A DNA stretch of 64,000 nt from JAAXHV01 sp965207165 (GTDB lineage: Bacteria > Pseudomonadota > Gammaproteobacteria > Eutrophobiales > Eutrophobiaceae): assembly GCA_965207165.1 (NCBI GenBank), contig OZ242265.1, forward strand, positions 2,108,001 through 2,172,000, written 5' to 3'. Both the position numbers and the translations under genes were made by a program. The notes beneath the pieces are model-generated. The model ran no database searches. It was not told where the DNA came from and worked only from the letters and a program-made list of their open reading frames with translations. Shown piece by piece: positions 1 through 7,289 of this stretch (position 1 is the stretch's first letter; each line of letters starts with the position of its first letter).

Positions 1-700
1 TCGTGTCCTGACCTTCACGCTCAATGAAGTGGCTGGATTGCACAAACATTCCTCCAGAACCGCATGCGGGGTCCATAACGATACCGTGGTCGGGTTCTAT
101 AACGCTGACTATGGTCTGGACGATAGAAGGTGGGGTAAAGAACTCGCCGTTGTCGTGAGCGCCCTGCTTCGAGAACTCCGCAAGAAAATATTCGTAGATA
201 CGGCCGAACACGTCACCCGATGGTGTGCGTAGTGTTTCAGAATCGAATGTACGCATCATTTCTTCCAGAACATCATCCTCGAACCGTTCATAGTCCTTCG
301 GAAGCTGACCTGCGAGCGGCGAAAAGTGTTCTTCAACAGCCTCCATCGCAGCATTAACGGCGGCTCCCAGATTGCCGTCCTTGCGCATCTCAAGCAATAC
401 GTCATAGCGCGCGGCCTCGGGCAACATCATGGCGCGGCGCCGGGTGAAATCAGCCTCAATCAACTGACGATCCGGCATTCTGCCAGCGGCGATATCTTCT
501 TCTATCGTCGCCATAGCATCGTAATAGCGGTTTGTCGCATGTCGCAGGAAAATCAGGCCAAGTATGGGCATGAAATACTCATTCGACGCCAGGTTCGAAT
601 TTGCCCTCAGATTGTCCGCTACCTCCCAGAGATCTGCCTCGAATTGCTCAATGCCCTCGAAATAACCATCGACGGCAAAACCTGATTTATTTTCCTTCAT
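1..700 (-). CDS. hsdM: Type I restriction-modification DNA methyltransferase subunit HsdM (N-terminal part, cut by window edge)
   Basis: Reading the minus strand from an ATG at 700 gives 233 open codons that run off the left edge, so only the N-terminal part is present. The N-terminal helical domain (about residues 10-170) is followed by GEFFTP at 185-190 and the S-adenosylmethionine motif DPACGSGG at 210-217, in the order typical of HsdM. The catalytic NPPF/Y motif lies beyond the edge. HsdM transfers methyl groups to adenine in the target of a type I restriction-modification complex and needs an HsdS specificity subunit, presumably to the left. AbiTii and antitoxin genes lie directly upstream, which fits a defence island. 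The family assignment is sure; whether the system is complete cannot be seen. Confidence 0.95.
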   Translation of the reverse strand, partial: MKENKSGFAVDGYFEGIEQFEADLWEVADNLRANSNLASNEYFMPILGLIFLRHATNRYYDAMATIEEDIAAGRMPDRQLIEADFTRRRAMMLPEAARYDVLLEMRKDGNLGAAVNAAMEAVEEHFSPLAGQLPKDYERFEDDVLEEMMRTFDSETLRTPSGDVFGRIYEYFLAEFSKQGAHDNGEFFTPPSIVQTIVSVIEPDHGIVMDPACGSGGMFVQSSHFIEREGQDT

Positions 701-793
701 ACTTTGGAAATCCTCGGCATGTACAGCTTACTTACTTCTTCGGTAACGAGTAACATCATGGACAAAACATAAAGTAATTTACTCGGTTGATTA

Positions 794-1696
794 TCAGAGA
801 CCCCAATACTGCATTGCGGCCTTTTGCACAATTTTCGTAAGTGCTGTTACCCCACCTTTGAATGCGGTATCGAAACCACTCGTTATGCGATCTGCTAACC
901 ATTTCCTGATACCCTTATTCAATCCAGCGTTTATTCGGTTATTCGGTTCTTGTTCGGAAATCAGATTCGCCACTTCTTCTGATACTTCTTCCGAAAGACC
1001 AGACCTGAATAAACCTGCCTTCAGACTCTCCAAGTCGTGCTTGTTAATTGTAACCTGGATGTTTGCATCAGCACCGGTACTTTGTATATTGGTCATGTTT
1101 CCATGGATAGTCTGATGAAATATCTGTGTAGTTACCTCGGGGTAGCGTGAGATCGATTCAAGTTCAACACCTTCGGCTTCAGGTATCTTTTTCGCAATCT
1201 CGATCGTAATTTCGAGCAATCTATTTCTGATGGCATTAGCTATTTCAACTAGTGAAGATTGCGAGATAAACCCCACAATTTCGACAGGATTATAGTGTGG
1301 ATATATCTTTCCCCTGAGAGGGATTAACAGATTTGAAAAATCAAGACTTATACCATTGGTCTGACTTGCCATATTTTCTACAGTAGCAGCACTTTCTCGA
1401 ATCCTGGAAGTAATCCAGTCTTCCCCTGCGAATTCCTTTATAAGTAATGGAGGTATTGGTACGTTTTGCAAGCTACCGCCGAACGGACCTTGAAACGTAC
1501 CCGTGAAGGAGATAGGTACTACTCTATACGTTGGTATTTCGGCATCTTGTGGGTATCCCTCTGCTTCATATTTTATCCACTCTGTCAGCTCGTCACTTCC
1601 TAACTTAGCCGCGAGTAATCGAAGCTTCAGAAGCGTGCTCGCAATTGACTTATCGTGCTCAACAAGATCGGTCTGGATGCTTTCGAGAAATCCCAT
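794..1696 (-). CDS. AbiTii-family (abortive infection associated) protein
   Basis: This 300-residue protein has the AbiTii arrangement over its first ~190 residues: an N-terminal helical segment beginning GFLESIQTDLV, a WIKYEAEGYP segment, then a GPFGGSLQNVPIPP stretch typical of the family. AbiTii is a domain found in proteins linked to abortive phage infection; its biochemical activity is not established. The C-terminal third is acidic, then ends in a basic, amphipathic segment whose function I do not recognise. No signal peptide or clear membrane helix is visible, so it is probably cytoplasmic. It starts 31 bases after the BrnA-type antitoxin gene on the same strand, so the two may share a transcript, and hsdM follows 93 bases downstream. 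The gene is visibly more AT-rich than the catabolic genes to the right, as expected for acquired defence DNA. Confidence 0.8.
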   Translation of the reverse strand: MGFLESIQTDLVEHDKSIASTLLKLRLLAAKLGSDELTEWIKYEAEGYPQDAEIPTYRVVPISFTGTFQGPFGGSLQNVPIPPLLIKEFAGEDWITSRIRESAATVENMASQTNGISLDFSNLLIPLRGKIYPHYNPVEIVGFISQSSLVEIANAIRNRLLEITIEIAKKIPEAEGVELESISRYPEVTTQIFHQTIHGNMTNIQSTGADANIQVTINKHDLESLKAGLFRSGLSEEVSEEVANLISEQEPNNRINAGLNKGIRKWLADRITSGFDTAFKGGVTALTKIVQKAAMQYWGL

Positions 1697-1727
1697 AATT
1701 CATGCTCTTAACAAATAACATGACTAG

Positions 1728-1985
1728 TCATACCGCACCATGCTTACCAATCCATTCGCGCAACGCCTCGTCGATGCGCGTCTGCCAGCCGCGGCCATCG
1801 GCCTTGAAGTGATCCAGCACTTCTTTTGATAAACGGATAGTGGTCGAGACCTTCGGACTGGCAACTGGAGGACGTCCACGGCGTACTTTCGATTTCGCAA
1901 ACTTCTCCGGCCAGCCCTTTCCGGAAAGATCGGGGGCAGTGTCCGGGTCAAAATCTCGTTGTGCAGAGTTTTCGTTCATGTTCAT
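1728..1985 (-). CDS. brnA: BrnA-type antitoxin (ribbon-helix-helix), without a BrnT partner
   Basis: From the ATG at 1985 this encodes 85 residues; a TTG at 2009 would add eight. The C-terminal half, with VSTTIRLSKEVLDHF followed by GWQTRIDEALREWI, matches the ribbon-helix-helix domain of BrnA antitoxins. BrnA normally neutralises the RNase toxin BrnT and represses its own operon as a DNA-binding dimer. BrnT is normally encoded just upstream of brnA, but here the upstream 200 bases hold only repeats and no BrnT-like frame. An 18-base inverted repeat at 2018-2035 lies just upstream of both possible starts and suits autorepression. The AbiTii gene follows 31 bases downstream. It is either an orphan remnant or an antitoxin/regulator serving AbiTii. 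Confidence 0.8.
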   Translation of the reverse strand: MNMNENSAQRDFDPDTAPDLSGKGWPEKFAKSKVRRGRPPVASPKVSTTIRLSKEVLDHFKADGRGWQTRIDEALREWIGKHGAV

Positions 1986-2017
1986 AGGCTTTACAGCGTC
2001 GAATTCCAATTTAGTGA

Positions 2018-2035
2018 TTAATGTTACTACATTAA
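2018..2035. promoter_or_regulatory. Probable operator of the brnA gene
   Basis: A perfect inverted repeat, TTAATGT-N4-ACATTAA, lies 9-33 bases upstream of the two candidate brnA starts. Ribbon-helix-helix antitoxins usually bind such short AT-rich palindromes to repress their own genes. The sequence and position are seen directly; binding by BrnA is inferred. Confidence 0.55.
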
Positions 2036-2086
2036 ATGACGGTTAAATCAAGAAAAATTTCAATCAAACACCACATTACATCCACA

Positions 2087-2173
2087 AAACGTGCAGATAA
2101 TCACGTTTTTCCCACGTAAAATGTGGGAGATCAACACGTTTTTCCCACATAAAACGTGATTATCTGCACGTTT
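2087..2173. repeat. Nested inverted and direct repeat between two antitoxin genes
   Basis: Two perfect 23-base arms (2087-2109 and 2151-2173) are inverted around a 41-base centre. Inside, TCCCAC at 2110-2115 can pair with GTGGGA at 2123-2128, and a second TCCCAC at 2143-2148 can compete for the same partner. CACGTTTTTCCCAC occurs directly repeated at 2102-2115 and 2135-2148, a 33-base period or about three helical turns. The element fills most of the gap between the ParD-like and BrnA genes. It could be an iteron-like binding site, a terminator or switch structure in RNA, or a small non-autonomous mobile element; the sequence alone does not decide. Confidence 0.85.
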
Positions 2174-2211
2174 ATGTACATAACAAAGAGCCTGCTTAAG
2201 TATCCGGGGCA

Positions 2212-2463
2212 TCAGCGATTTTTCAGCCCCGCCAACTGTCTGGCTTTCTGTTTGATGGAGTTTATATCAAGCTCTCCGGCCGGGCCGCTCTCAATGCCCA
2301 AGGTAATCGCGGCCTGAAGCGCCGTAAGCTTGTCCTTATCTTGCTGATCCTTTCGAATGAGATCACGAACGTAGTCACTGGAAGTGGCGTACTTCCCATC
2401 GTCAATTTGGGCCTGAACCCAGTCTTTCATGGGTTTTGGAACAGAGATATTCATTGTCACCAT
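2212..2463 (-). CDS. ParD-like antitoxin (ribbon-helix-helix), no ParE downstream
   Basis: This 83-residue protein starts MVTMNISVPKPMKDWVQ and continues with a YATSSDYVRDLIRKD helix, the ribbon-helix-helix pattern of ParD/CopG-type antitoxins. The C-terminal tail (TLGIESGPAGELDINSIKQKARQ) resembles the ParE-binding tail of ParD proteins. ParD neutralises the gyrase-poisoning toxin ParE, whose gene normally follows immediately. Here the gene is followed by about 200 bases of repeats and then brnA, so the toxin is missing. It may be a relic, an anti-addiction antitoxin, or a regulator. A tandem 10-base repeat just upstream may be its operator. Confidence 0.82.
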   Translation of the reverse strand: MVTMNISVPKPMKDWVQAQIDDGKYATSSDYVRDLIRKDQQDKDKLTALQAAITLGIESGPAGELDINSIKQKARQLAGLKNR

Positions 2464-2489
2464 AGTAGTCTCCCGGCATCATCAATGAT

Positions 2490-2518
2490 CAAATTATGGC
2501 AAATTATGGCAAACTTTG
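2490..2518. promoter_or_regulatory. Tandem 10-base repeat upstream of the ParD-like gene
   Basis: CAAATTATGG is repeated head to tail at 2490-2499 and 2500-2509, followed by a degenerate third copy (CAAACTTTG) at 2510-2518. One-helical-turn spacing 27-55 bases upstream of the start codon is consistent with cooperative binding of a ribbon-helix-helix repressor. The repeats are seen directly; the function is inferred. Confidence 0.45.
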
Positions 2519-2597
2519 TCAACGTAGTTAATAGTACTAAGGAATGAAAACCGGCTTTGGCGAATGCGACAGGGAACTGCTTCGAGTCTATTACCCC

Positions 2598-3482
2598 TTA
2601 CTGAGCAGTCAACACACCCTGACAAGCAGCCGGCAAATCAGCCATCATTATTTCAGGCGGTTCATCCTCCGGCGCCCGCGGCGGCGGATACAACGCCTCA
2701 TCGGTAAACCACCAGTCCAGTTCCTCACCGCAGCCGTCACCCTCGGGTGGTGCTTCCTGGTCAAGGCACGCGCCTTCATTTGGACAATGCAAGCGGACAT
2801 GAAAATGAGAGTCATGACCCCACCATGGCCGCACCTTGCGCAGCCACTCAACATCATCTTCTCCCCCGCCCTCGCAAAGCCGGCGCTTGATCGCCGCGTT
2901 CACGAAGATCCGGGCAACGGATTCATCCCGCGCCGCGGCCTCGATGACCTGCGAGTGCGCACCGGTCCAATAACCGTTCACCTCCAGCCGGTTTGCCGCG
3001 ACAACCGAAGGAGAACTTATCTTCTCCCGTTCCGCCACGCTCAACTCCAGGCTGTCCGGCGCACGCAGCCAGATATCGGCGTCGAGGCCGATCTGGTGCG
3101 AACGGTGGCTGGAGACCATGGGCCCGCCGCGCGCATGGCTGATGTCGCCCACGTACAGGCCGGGCCAGCCGGCAGAACGGGCTGCGCGGGACAATCGCTC
3201 TATAAATGCAATCATTTCGGGATGGCCCCAGTTGCGCTTGCGGGACAGGCGCATCGCCTGCCAGCCCGGCCCTGATTCGGCAAGCTGTGCCGCCCCGGCC
3301 AGGCAGCCTGCGGCGTAACCGCCGAACGGAGCGGGCGCAGTGGCCGTCGGCGCATCCACCGCGCTGAAGGCGAACTTGGCCGGCTCCTCGTGCTGTGCGC
3401 CGGCGCTGAATGTGAGAATGAGGCTGACGCCGAACGCCGCTACCAGCCCGTTGCGACAGACCGCCTGACAGTTTCCAGGCAT
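2598..3482 (-). CDS. mepA: Penicillin-insensitive murein endopeptidase MepA
   Basis: The protein (294 residues from ATG 3482; a TTG at 3491 would add three) begins with a hydrophobic signal segment ending about ...TFSAGA. It carries SSHRSHQIGLDADIW, which holds the first His and the Asp zinc ligands of LAS-type metallopeptidases, and RPWWGHDSHFHVRL, which holds the last His. MepA cuts D-Ala-meso-diaminopimelate cross-links in peptidoglycan in the periplasm and helps wall remodelling. The conserved GGPMVSSH and PWWGHDSHFH segments make the assignment firm. It stands alone, and no other wall genes are adjacent. The length is close to the family norm. Confidence 0.92.
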   Translation of the reverse strand: MPGNCQAVCRNGLVAAFGVSLILTFSAGAQHEEPAKFAFSAVDAPTATAPAPFGGYAAGCLAGAAQLAESGPGWQAMRLSRKRNWGHPEMIAFIERLSRAARSAGWPGLYVGDISHARGGPMVSSHRSHQIGLDADIWLRAPDSLELSVAEREKISSPSVVAANRLEVNGYWTGAHSQVIEAAARDESVARIFVNAAIKRRLCEGGGEDDVEWLRKVRPWWGHDSHFHVRLHCPNEGACLDQEAPPEGDGCGEELDWWFTDEALYPPPRAPEDEPPEIMMADLPAACQGVLTAQ

Positions 3483-3568
3483 GCTTTTCAACGGACACTG
3501 ATTTCCATCGATTTCCGTTTCTTACTGCTCTCGACCCACTGCGCTAGCAAAAAACACCGGTCTGCTCC

Positions 3569-3997
3569 CTATTCCTCCGGCGTAAACTCGCTCATACTGG
3601 GCGGATAGGTGTCGTACTTCGGCAGGTCGTCGTCGATATCGCACCAGCTTGCCTTCGACTGCCAGAACATATGCGCGGCATGCCCGATTTCAACTTCACC
3701 GTCCAGGGTGGCGGCGGTTGCAGCCAGCACCTCGCCCCCGTTGATCTCCGCGACCAGGGCGGACCCGCACACGCTGCAGAACAGCCTGGCGGAGTGGGAA
3801 CTGGACTGGTAGCGTGCGACCAGTTCCTCACCTTCCGCCCAGGTGAAATTCTCCGGTGTCACCGGCTCGATATAAGTGCCGAACGCGGCGCCGTGGTATT
3901 TCTGGCAGAAGGTGCAGTGGCAATGGTCGATATCATCGGATGTGGTGATTACTTCGTAGCGGATTTTACCGCACAAGCAACTGCCATGGGCTTTCAT
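3569..3997 (-). CDS. GFA / CENP-V family zinc-binding protein
   Basis: This 142-residue protein shows the cysteine pattern of the GFA (glutathione-dependent formaldehyde-activating enzyme-like) family: CLC at 7-9, CHCTFC at 26-31 and CSVC at 74-77. These ligands bind two zinc ions in the family fold. Only a few members have a shown link to S-hydroxymethylglutathione formation, so the substrate here is unknown. No signal peptide is visible, so it is probably cytoplasmic. It lies alone between mepA and the decarboxylase gene; no formaldehyde or glutathione genes are adjacent. The family call is firm and the function is not. Confidence 0.88.
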   Translation of the reverse strand: MKAHGSCLCGKIRYEVITTSDDIDHCHCTFCQKYHGAAFGTYIEPVTPENFTWAEGEELVARYQSSSHSARLFCSVCGSALVAEINGGEVLAATAATLDGEVEIGHAAHMFWQSKASWCDIDDDLPKYDTYPPSMSEFTPEE

Positions 3998-4079
3998 GGT
4001 TGTCTCTTTTCAGGTTGATTTTTTTTTGATGGTAGAGAGTCGATATTATGCCTTTTTAGGGGAGCATAAGTAAGACTGG

Positions 4080-4150
4080 ATTCCCGCTTGCGCGGGAATG
4101 ACGGTTAGGTTCACACTTCCACAAAGCCTGCCCCCCTGTGCAAGCAGGGG
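4080..4150. repeat. Two adjacent small hairpin repeats (TTGC-loop type)
   Basis: ATTCCCGC at 4080-4087 pairs with GCGGGAAT at 4092-4099 around a TTGC loop and is followed by GACGG. A second hairpin, CCCCTG at 4133-4138 with CAGGGG at 4145-4150, is followed by AACGACGG. The same hairpin-plus-(A/T)(C/G)GACGG tail recurs near 37.9 and 39.16 kb. They sit downstream of the decarboxylase gene. This looks like an interspersed intergenic repeat, possibly also acting in transcript ends. Confidence 0.6.
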
Positions 4151-4159
4151 AACGACGGT

Positions 4160-5779
4160 TTATTTCTTCCGCATCTCCTTGAAGCCTGATACGAACCGGC
4201 TCAGGGTATTGGACATCAGGCCGCGCTCAAGGCTGATGTCGATCAGCTGGAAGCAGGATTCATCCTCGAAAGCCTGTTCCAGGGCGGCGTGCAGTTCTTT
4301 TTTCGTGCCCGCCGAGCGGCCGCGGCCTCCCAGGGTGTCTGCCAGGGCGGCATAATCCAGCTTGTCCAGGTCGTTGAACGCGGATTCCGGCTGGAACGCG
4401 CGCAGCATCTCCCAACTGCTGTTATTGAACACCAGCACGATGGGGTTCCAGCCGTAACGGCTGCAGTTGAGCAGTTCCATCCCGGTCATCTGGAATGCCC
4501 CATCCCCTACCAGGATGAGGGGCCGGCGGCCAGTTGCGGCCTGTACACCAAGGCCGGACGGGACGCCGTAACCCATGGTGGCGTAATAACCCGGCGCCAC
4601 CAGTTCGGTGTATTCCATATCCATGGCCGTAAACAGGCAGTCGCCCATGTCCGATGCGATGGGCAATGCGCCGTAGCGGTGGAACATGTCATTGACGGCG
4701 GTGGCGATATCGTTCGGGGTGATGGGCTCATCCGTTAATTCCAGGCCTCTTGGAAGGTCAAACAAAGTGGCCTCCCCCTGTGGCCTGTCGGGCAGCTTGT
4801 TGTTCAGGGCCAGCACCAGTTCCTGCAGGGGGATGTTGTGGTAAGTATGAAATCCCAGGGACACCGAGCCGTCGCAGGCCAGGACAGTCCTGCGCAGGTC
4901 TATCTTTTTCTCCGAGATGCCGAAATTGGTGTCCGACAGCAGTACACCCAAGAGGAACAGGCCGTCGGAGGACTCGACCAGACCGGTCAATGCCTGTTCA
5001 CCGGCTATCCCCATATAGGTGCCCCGGAAGTCTATTGGCTGTCCCGCCAGCAACCCCTTGCCCATGAACGTGGTGGCTACCGGAATACCCAGTTTCCTGC
5101 TCAGCAGGGCAACGTCCTGCTCCAGTCCGTAACGGCGTATCTCCACACCCACCATCAGCACCGGGGAGCGGGCCTGTCCCAGCGCTTCGATGATCTCGTC
5201 CGTGCAGGCATCCAGGGCATCGGCGTCGCAGTCACTGGTCAGCGGCGATACGGGGACCGGGCCGCAGGCATCGAAGACCCTGTCCCTGGGCACCTCGATA
5301 TAAACGGGGCGGGATTCGATAATGCAGTTCTTGAGCGCGCGGGCAATCAGTTCGGGCGCCCGCGCCGGGTCATCGAGGACCACCTGGTCGCAGGTCACTT
5401 CCTTGTACACCTGTACCTGGGAATGGAGTTGCTTGGCCTGGTGGTGCACCAGCAGGCCGGTGGACTTGTCCGCCAGCCCCGGGCCGCCGGATATGACGAT
5501 GACCGGTGATTTTTCCGCGTAGGCCGCGGCAATCGGATTGACCATGTTGAGCGCCCCGGCGCCGTACGTCACCGCCGCCACCGAGGGCTTGGAATGAAAG
5601 CGCGCCGCGGCATCGGCGGCGAATCCCACCGCTGGTTCATGGCTCAGGGTGTACAGCGGCAGGATGCCGGTCTCTTCGATTACCTTGAATAAAGGCAGGG
5701 CGAAATCACCGGGAATGCCGAAGATCTCCTTGACCCCATAGCCTTTTAAGGCCTTGAGTAATTGCTCGGCAAGATTCAT
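4160..5779 (-). CDS. ppdC: Thiamine-diphosphate-dependent phenylpyruvate/indolepyruvate decarboxylase
   Basis: The 539-residue protein has the full three-domain layout of pyruvate-decarboxylase-like enzymes. The cofactor-activating Glu is E48 in LSHEPAVGFAAD, a His-His pair lies at 112-113 (VHHQ), and the thiamine-diphosphate/Mg motif runs from GDG at 425-427 to NN at 452-453. The combination with ...PGDFALPLFK at the N-terminus resembles bacterial phenylpyruvate and indole-3-pyruvate decarboxylases, which turn aromatic 2-oxo acids into aldehydes plus CO2 in the cytoplasm. The exact substrate cannot be read from sequence; branched-chain 2-oxo acids are an alternative. 4-Hydroxyphenylpyruvate dioxygenase, which uses the same class of acids, is encoded 5 kb to the right. 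The gene stands 166 bases downstream of the VOC gene on the same strand. Confidence 0.85.
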   Translation of the reverse strand: MNLAEQLLKALKGYGVKEIFGIPGDFALPLFKVIEETGILPLYTLSHEPAVGFAADAAARFHSKPSVAAVTYGAGALNMVNPIAAAYAEKSPVIVISGGPGLADKSTGLLVHHQAKQLHSQVQVYKEVTCDQVVLDDPARAPELIARALKNCIIESRPVYIEVPRDRVFDACGPVPVSPLTSDCDADALDACTDEIIEALGQARSPVLMVGVEIRRYGLEQDVALLSRKLGIPVATTFMGKGLLAGQPIDFRGTYMGIAGEQALTGLVESSDGLFLLGVLLSDTNFGISEKKIDLRRTVLACDGSVSLGFHTYHNIPLQELVLALNNKLPDRPQGEATLFDLPRGLELTDEPITPNDIATAVNDMFHRYGALPIASDMGDCLFTAMDMEYTELVAPGYYATMGYGVPSGLGVQAATGRRPLILVGDGAFQMTGMELLNCSRYGWNPIVLVFNNSSWEMLRAFQPESAFNDLDKLDYAALADTLGGRGRSAGTKKELHAALEQAFEDESCFQLIDISLERGLMSNTLSRFVSGFKEMRKK

Positions 5780-5945
5780 TCGTTATCCTGGCCTGTCAGG
5801 GCATTTGCATTCCTTCGGGCGCACCAAGCGGCGAGGCCAAATACGGTGATGGTGCCGGATAGTGTTTCAAATCCGGCAGAACACTCCGTCGCTCCGGGTT
5901 TAATGCGGGTGTAATGGAATTGCCGGCATCAAATACCCGGCCAAT

Positions 5946-6314
5946 TCAACCCATGTGGAAAAAATCAAGCTTGTTTCCATCAAGGTCCCTGAAATAAGCA
6001 GCGTAAAAACCCGGCATGCGCTCTCCAGGCGCACCTTCATCCGTGCCACCCAGTTCCAGGGCCTTGGCGTACAATCTATCCACCGTTTCCTTGCTGTCCA
6101 CTGCCAGGGCGACCATCGTGCCATTACCTGCTGTTGCAGGATTGCCGTCAAACGGCACGATTACACCAAATAAAGGCGAGCCTTCGCCGGTACTCCAGGT
6201 AACCAGACGTTCCAGTTCAAGCGCTCTCCCAGCGCCAATTTCTCCAAGTAACGCATCATAGTAGGCAGCAGCGCGGCCCAGATCGTTAGTTCCAATTGTT
6301 ACATAACCAATCAT
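5946..6314 (-). CDS. VOC (glyoxalase/bleomycin resistance) family protein
   Basis: This 122-residue single-module protein begins MIGYVTIGTNDLGRAAAYYD and ends with AAYFRDLDGNKLDFF, the typical start and end of a vicinal-oxygen-chelate domain. The family includes metal-dependent lyases, isomerases and binding proteins, and the substrate cannot be read here. A strong Shine-Dalgarno sequence (AAGGAG) precedes the ATG by six bases. The terminal motif ends in FFHMG rather than the more usual E-ligand pattern, so metal binding is uncertain. It lies between the alpha/beta hydrolase and the decarboxylase on the same strand with gaps of about 165 bases each side, so co-transcription is possible but not shown. 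Confidence 0.85.
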   Translation of the reverse strand: MIGYVTIGTNDLGRAAAYYDALLGEIGAGRALELERLVTWSTGEGSPLFGVIVPFDGNPATAGNGTMVALAVDSKETVDRLYAKALELGGTDEGAPGERMPGFYAAYFRDLDGNKLDFFHMG

Positions 6315-6482
6315 AATTACTCCTTAATGTAAAAGCCCCGTATGTTACCGGGATTAATATATACCGCTGTATTCCGGTATTTCAGTTTATATTATTCCGT
6401 GACATCTTATTTTGACTTTCCTTCCCTGATCAACACAGCACCGGAGATTATACTGAATTAGAATGTACCCGTCTCGCGCACA

Positions 6483-7289
6483 TCAGTAGCAACTGTTGCA
6501 AAAATCAAGCACCAGCTTGTTAAAATCATCGGCAAACTCATGGAAAGAAAGGTGCGCAGGCATCACCCCGGTCCGTGCATTCGGCTGATGCTCATTGATC
6601 CATTTCCCCGCGGCCTGTTTCCAGTCCTCGCGGACAACCTGTAATACTGGTATCTCTTTATCTATTCTGCGGGCAACCTCCCGGTAATCCAGGCCAAAAC
6701 TGGTCCTGATAAGCTCGCAGGCAACTGGCTCCGGTGTTTTGGCCGCTTCACTCACCATCTCCTGTACGAACTCACTGCCGGGAGTACCGACGTAACAATG
6801 GTGCAGGTAGTGCTCAAAGAATTTCAGATGACCGTATTCCGTGATCATCCCCAGCCCGGCCTGCAATTCTGATTCTTCCCCCTCTCCCCAGTCCGCCCCG
6901 TTCTCCTTCATGATCTTCGGCGGTTCATCGATACTGATAAACCCGCGCACGTTACCGGTACCGTGCTTCTCAAAATAGGAATAAGCGGCCGATACGCCCA
7001 TGGACCAACCGGCGATGATGCAATTCTCTATTCCCAGCCGGGTAATGAATTCATACAGGTCGGCGCCGTGCCGGTCGTAGTTGTTGCCGTCTGCCGTGAC
7101 GCTTGAATCGCCGTGACTGCGCGGGTCATAAGCCAGGACCCGGTAATGTTCTGCTATTGCCGGGAGATTCCTGGAAAAAACCCTGGTCGTATAGGTCCAC
7201 CCGGGGATGAAAATGACCGGCTTGCCGGTACCGTGTTCTACGTAAGAGAGCGTTAGTTCATCCGACAGGACAAGCTGCTTTTTCATCAA
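6483..7289 (-). CDS. Alpha/beta hydrolase
   Basis: The 268-residue protein shows the alpha/beta hydrolase pattern: an oxyanion region PVIFIPGWTYTTR at about 24-36, a YDPRSHGDS loop at 54-62, and the nucleophile elbow GWSMG with Ser96. The late HLSFHEFAD segment probably supplies the catalytic His. No signal peptide is present, so it is cytoplasmic. Its start codon overlaps the stop of the TonB-receptor gene by four bases, so the two are translated together. The hydrolase therefore likely acts on the compound the receptor imports, cleaving an ester, lactone or C-C bond, but the substrate is unknown. The family call is secure. Confidence 0.9.
   Translation of the reverse strand: MMKKQLVLSDELTLSYVEHGTGKPVIFIPGWTYTTRVFSRNLPAIAEHYRVLAYDPRSHGDSSVTADGNNYDRHGADLYEFITRLGIENCIIAGWSMGVSAAYSYFEKHGTGNVRGFISIDEPPKIMKENGADWGEGEESELQAGLGMITEYGHLKFFEHYLHHCYVGTPGSEFVQEMVSEAAKTPEPVACELIRTSFGLDYREVARRIDKEIPVLQVVREDWKQAAGKWINEHQPNARTGVMPAHLSFHEFADDFNKLVLDFCNSCY

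Noticed and set aside
2010..2211. Missing brnT or parE gene hidden between the antitoxin genes
   Set aside because: All frames in the stretch are short and the sequence is dominated by repeats; no toxin-like motif is seen.
4838..5509. 223-codon open frame on the plus strand
   Set aside because: It is antisense to the thiamine-diphosphate decarboxylase gene; no family features.
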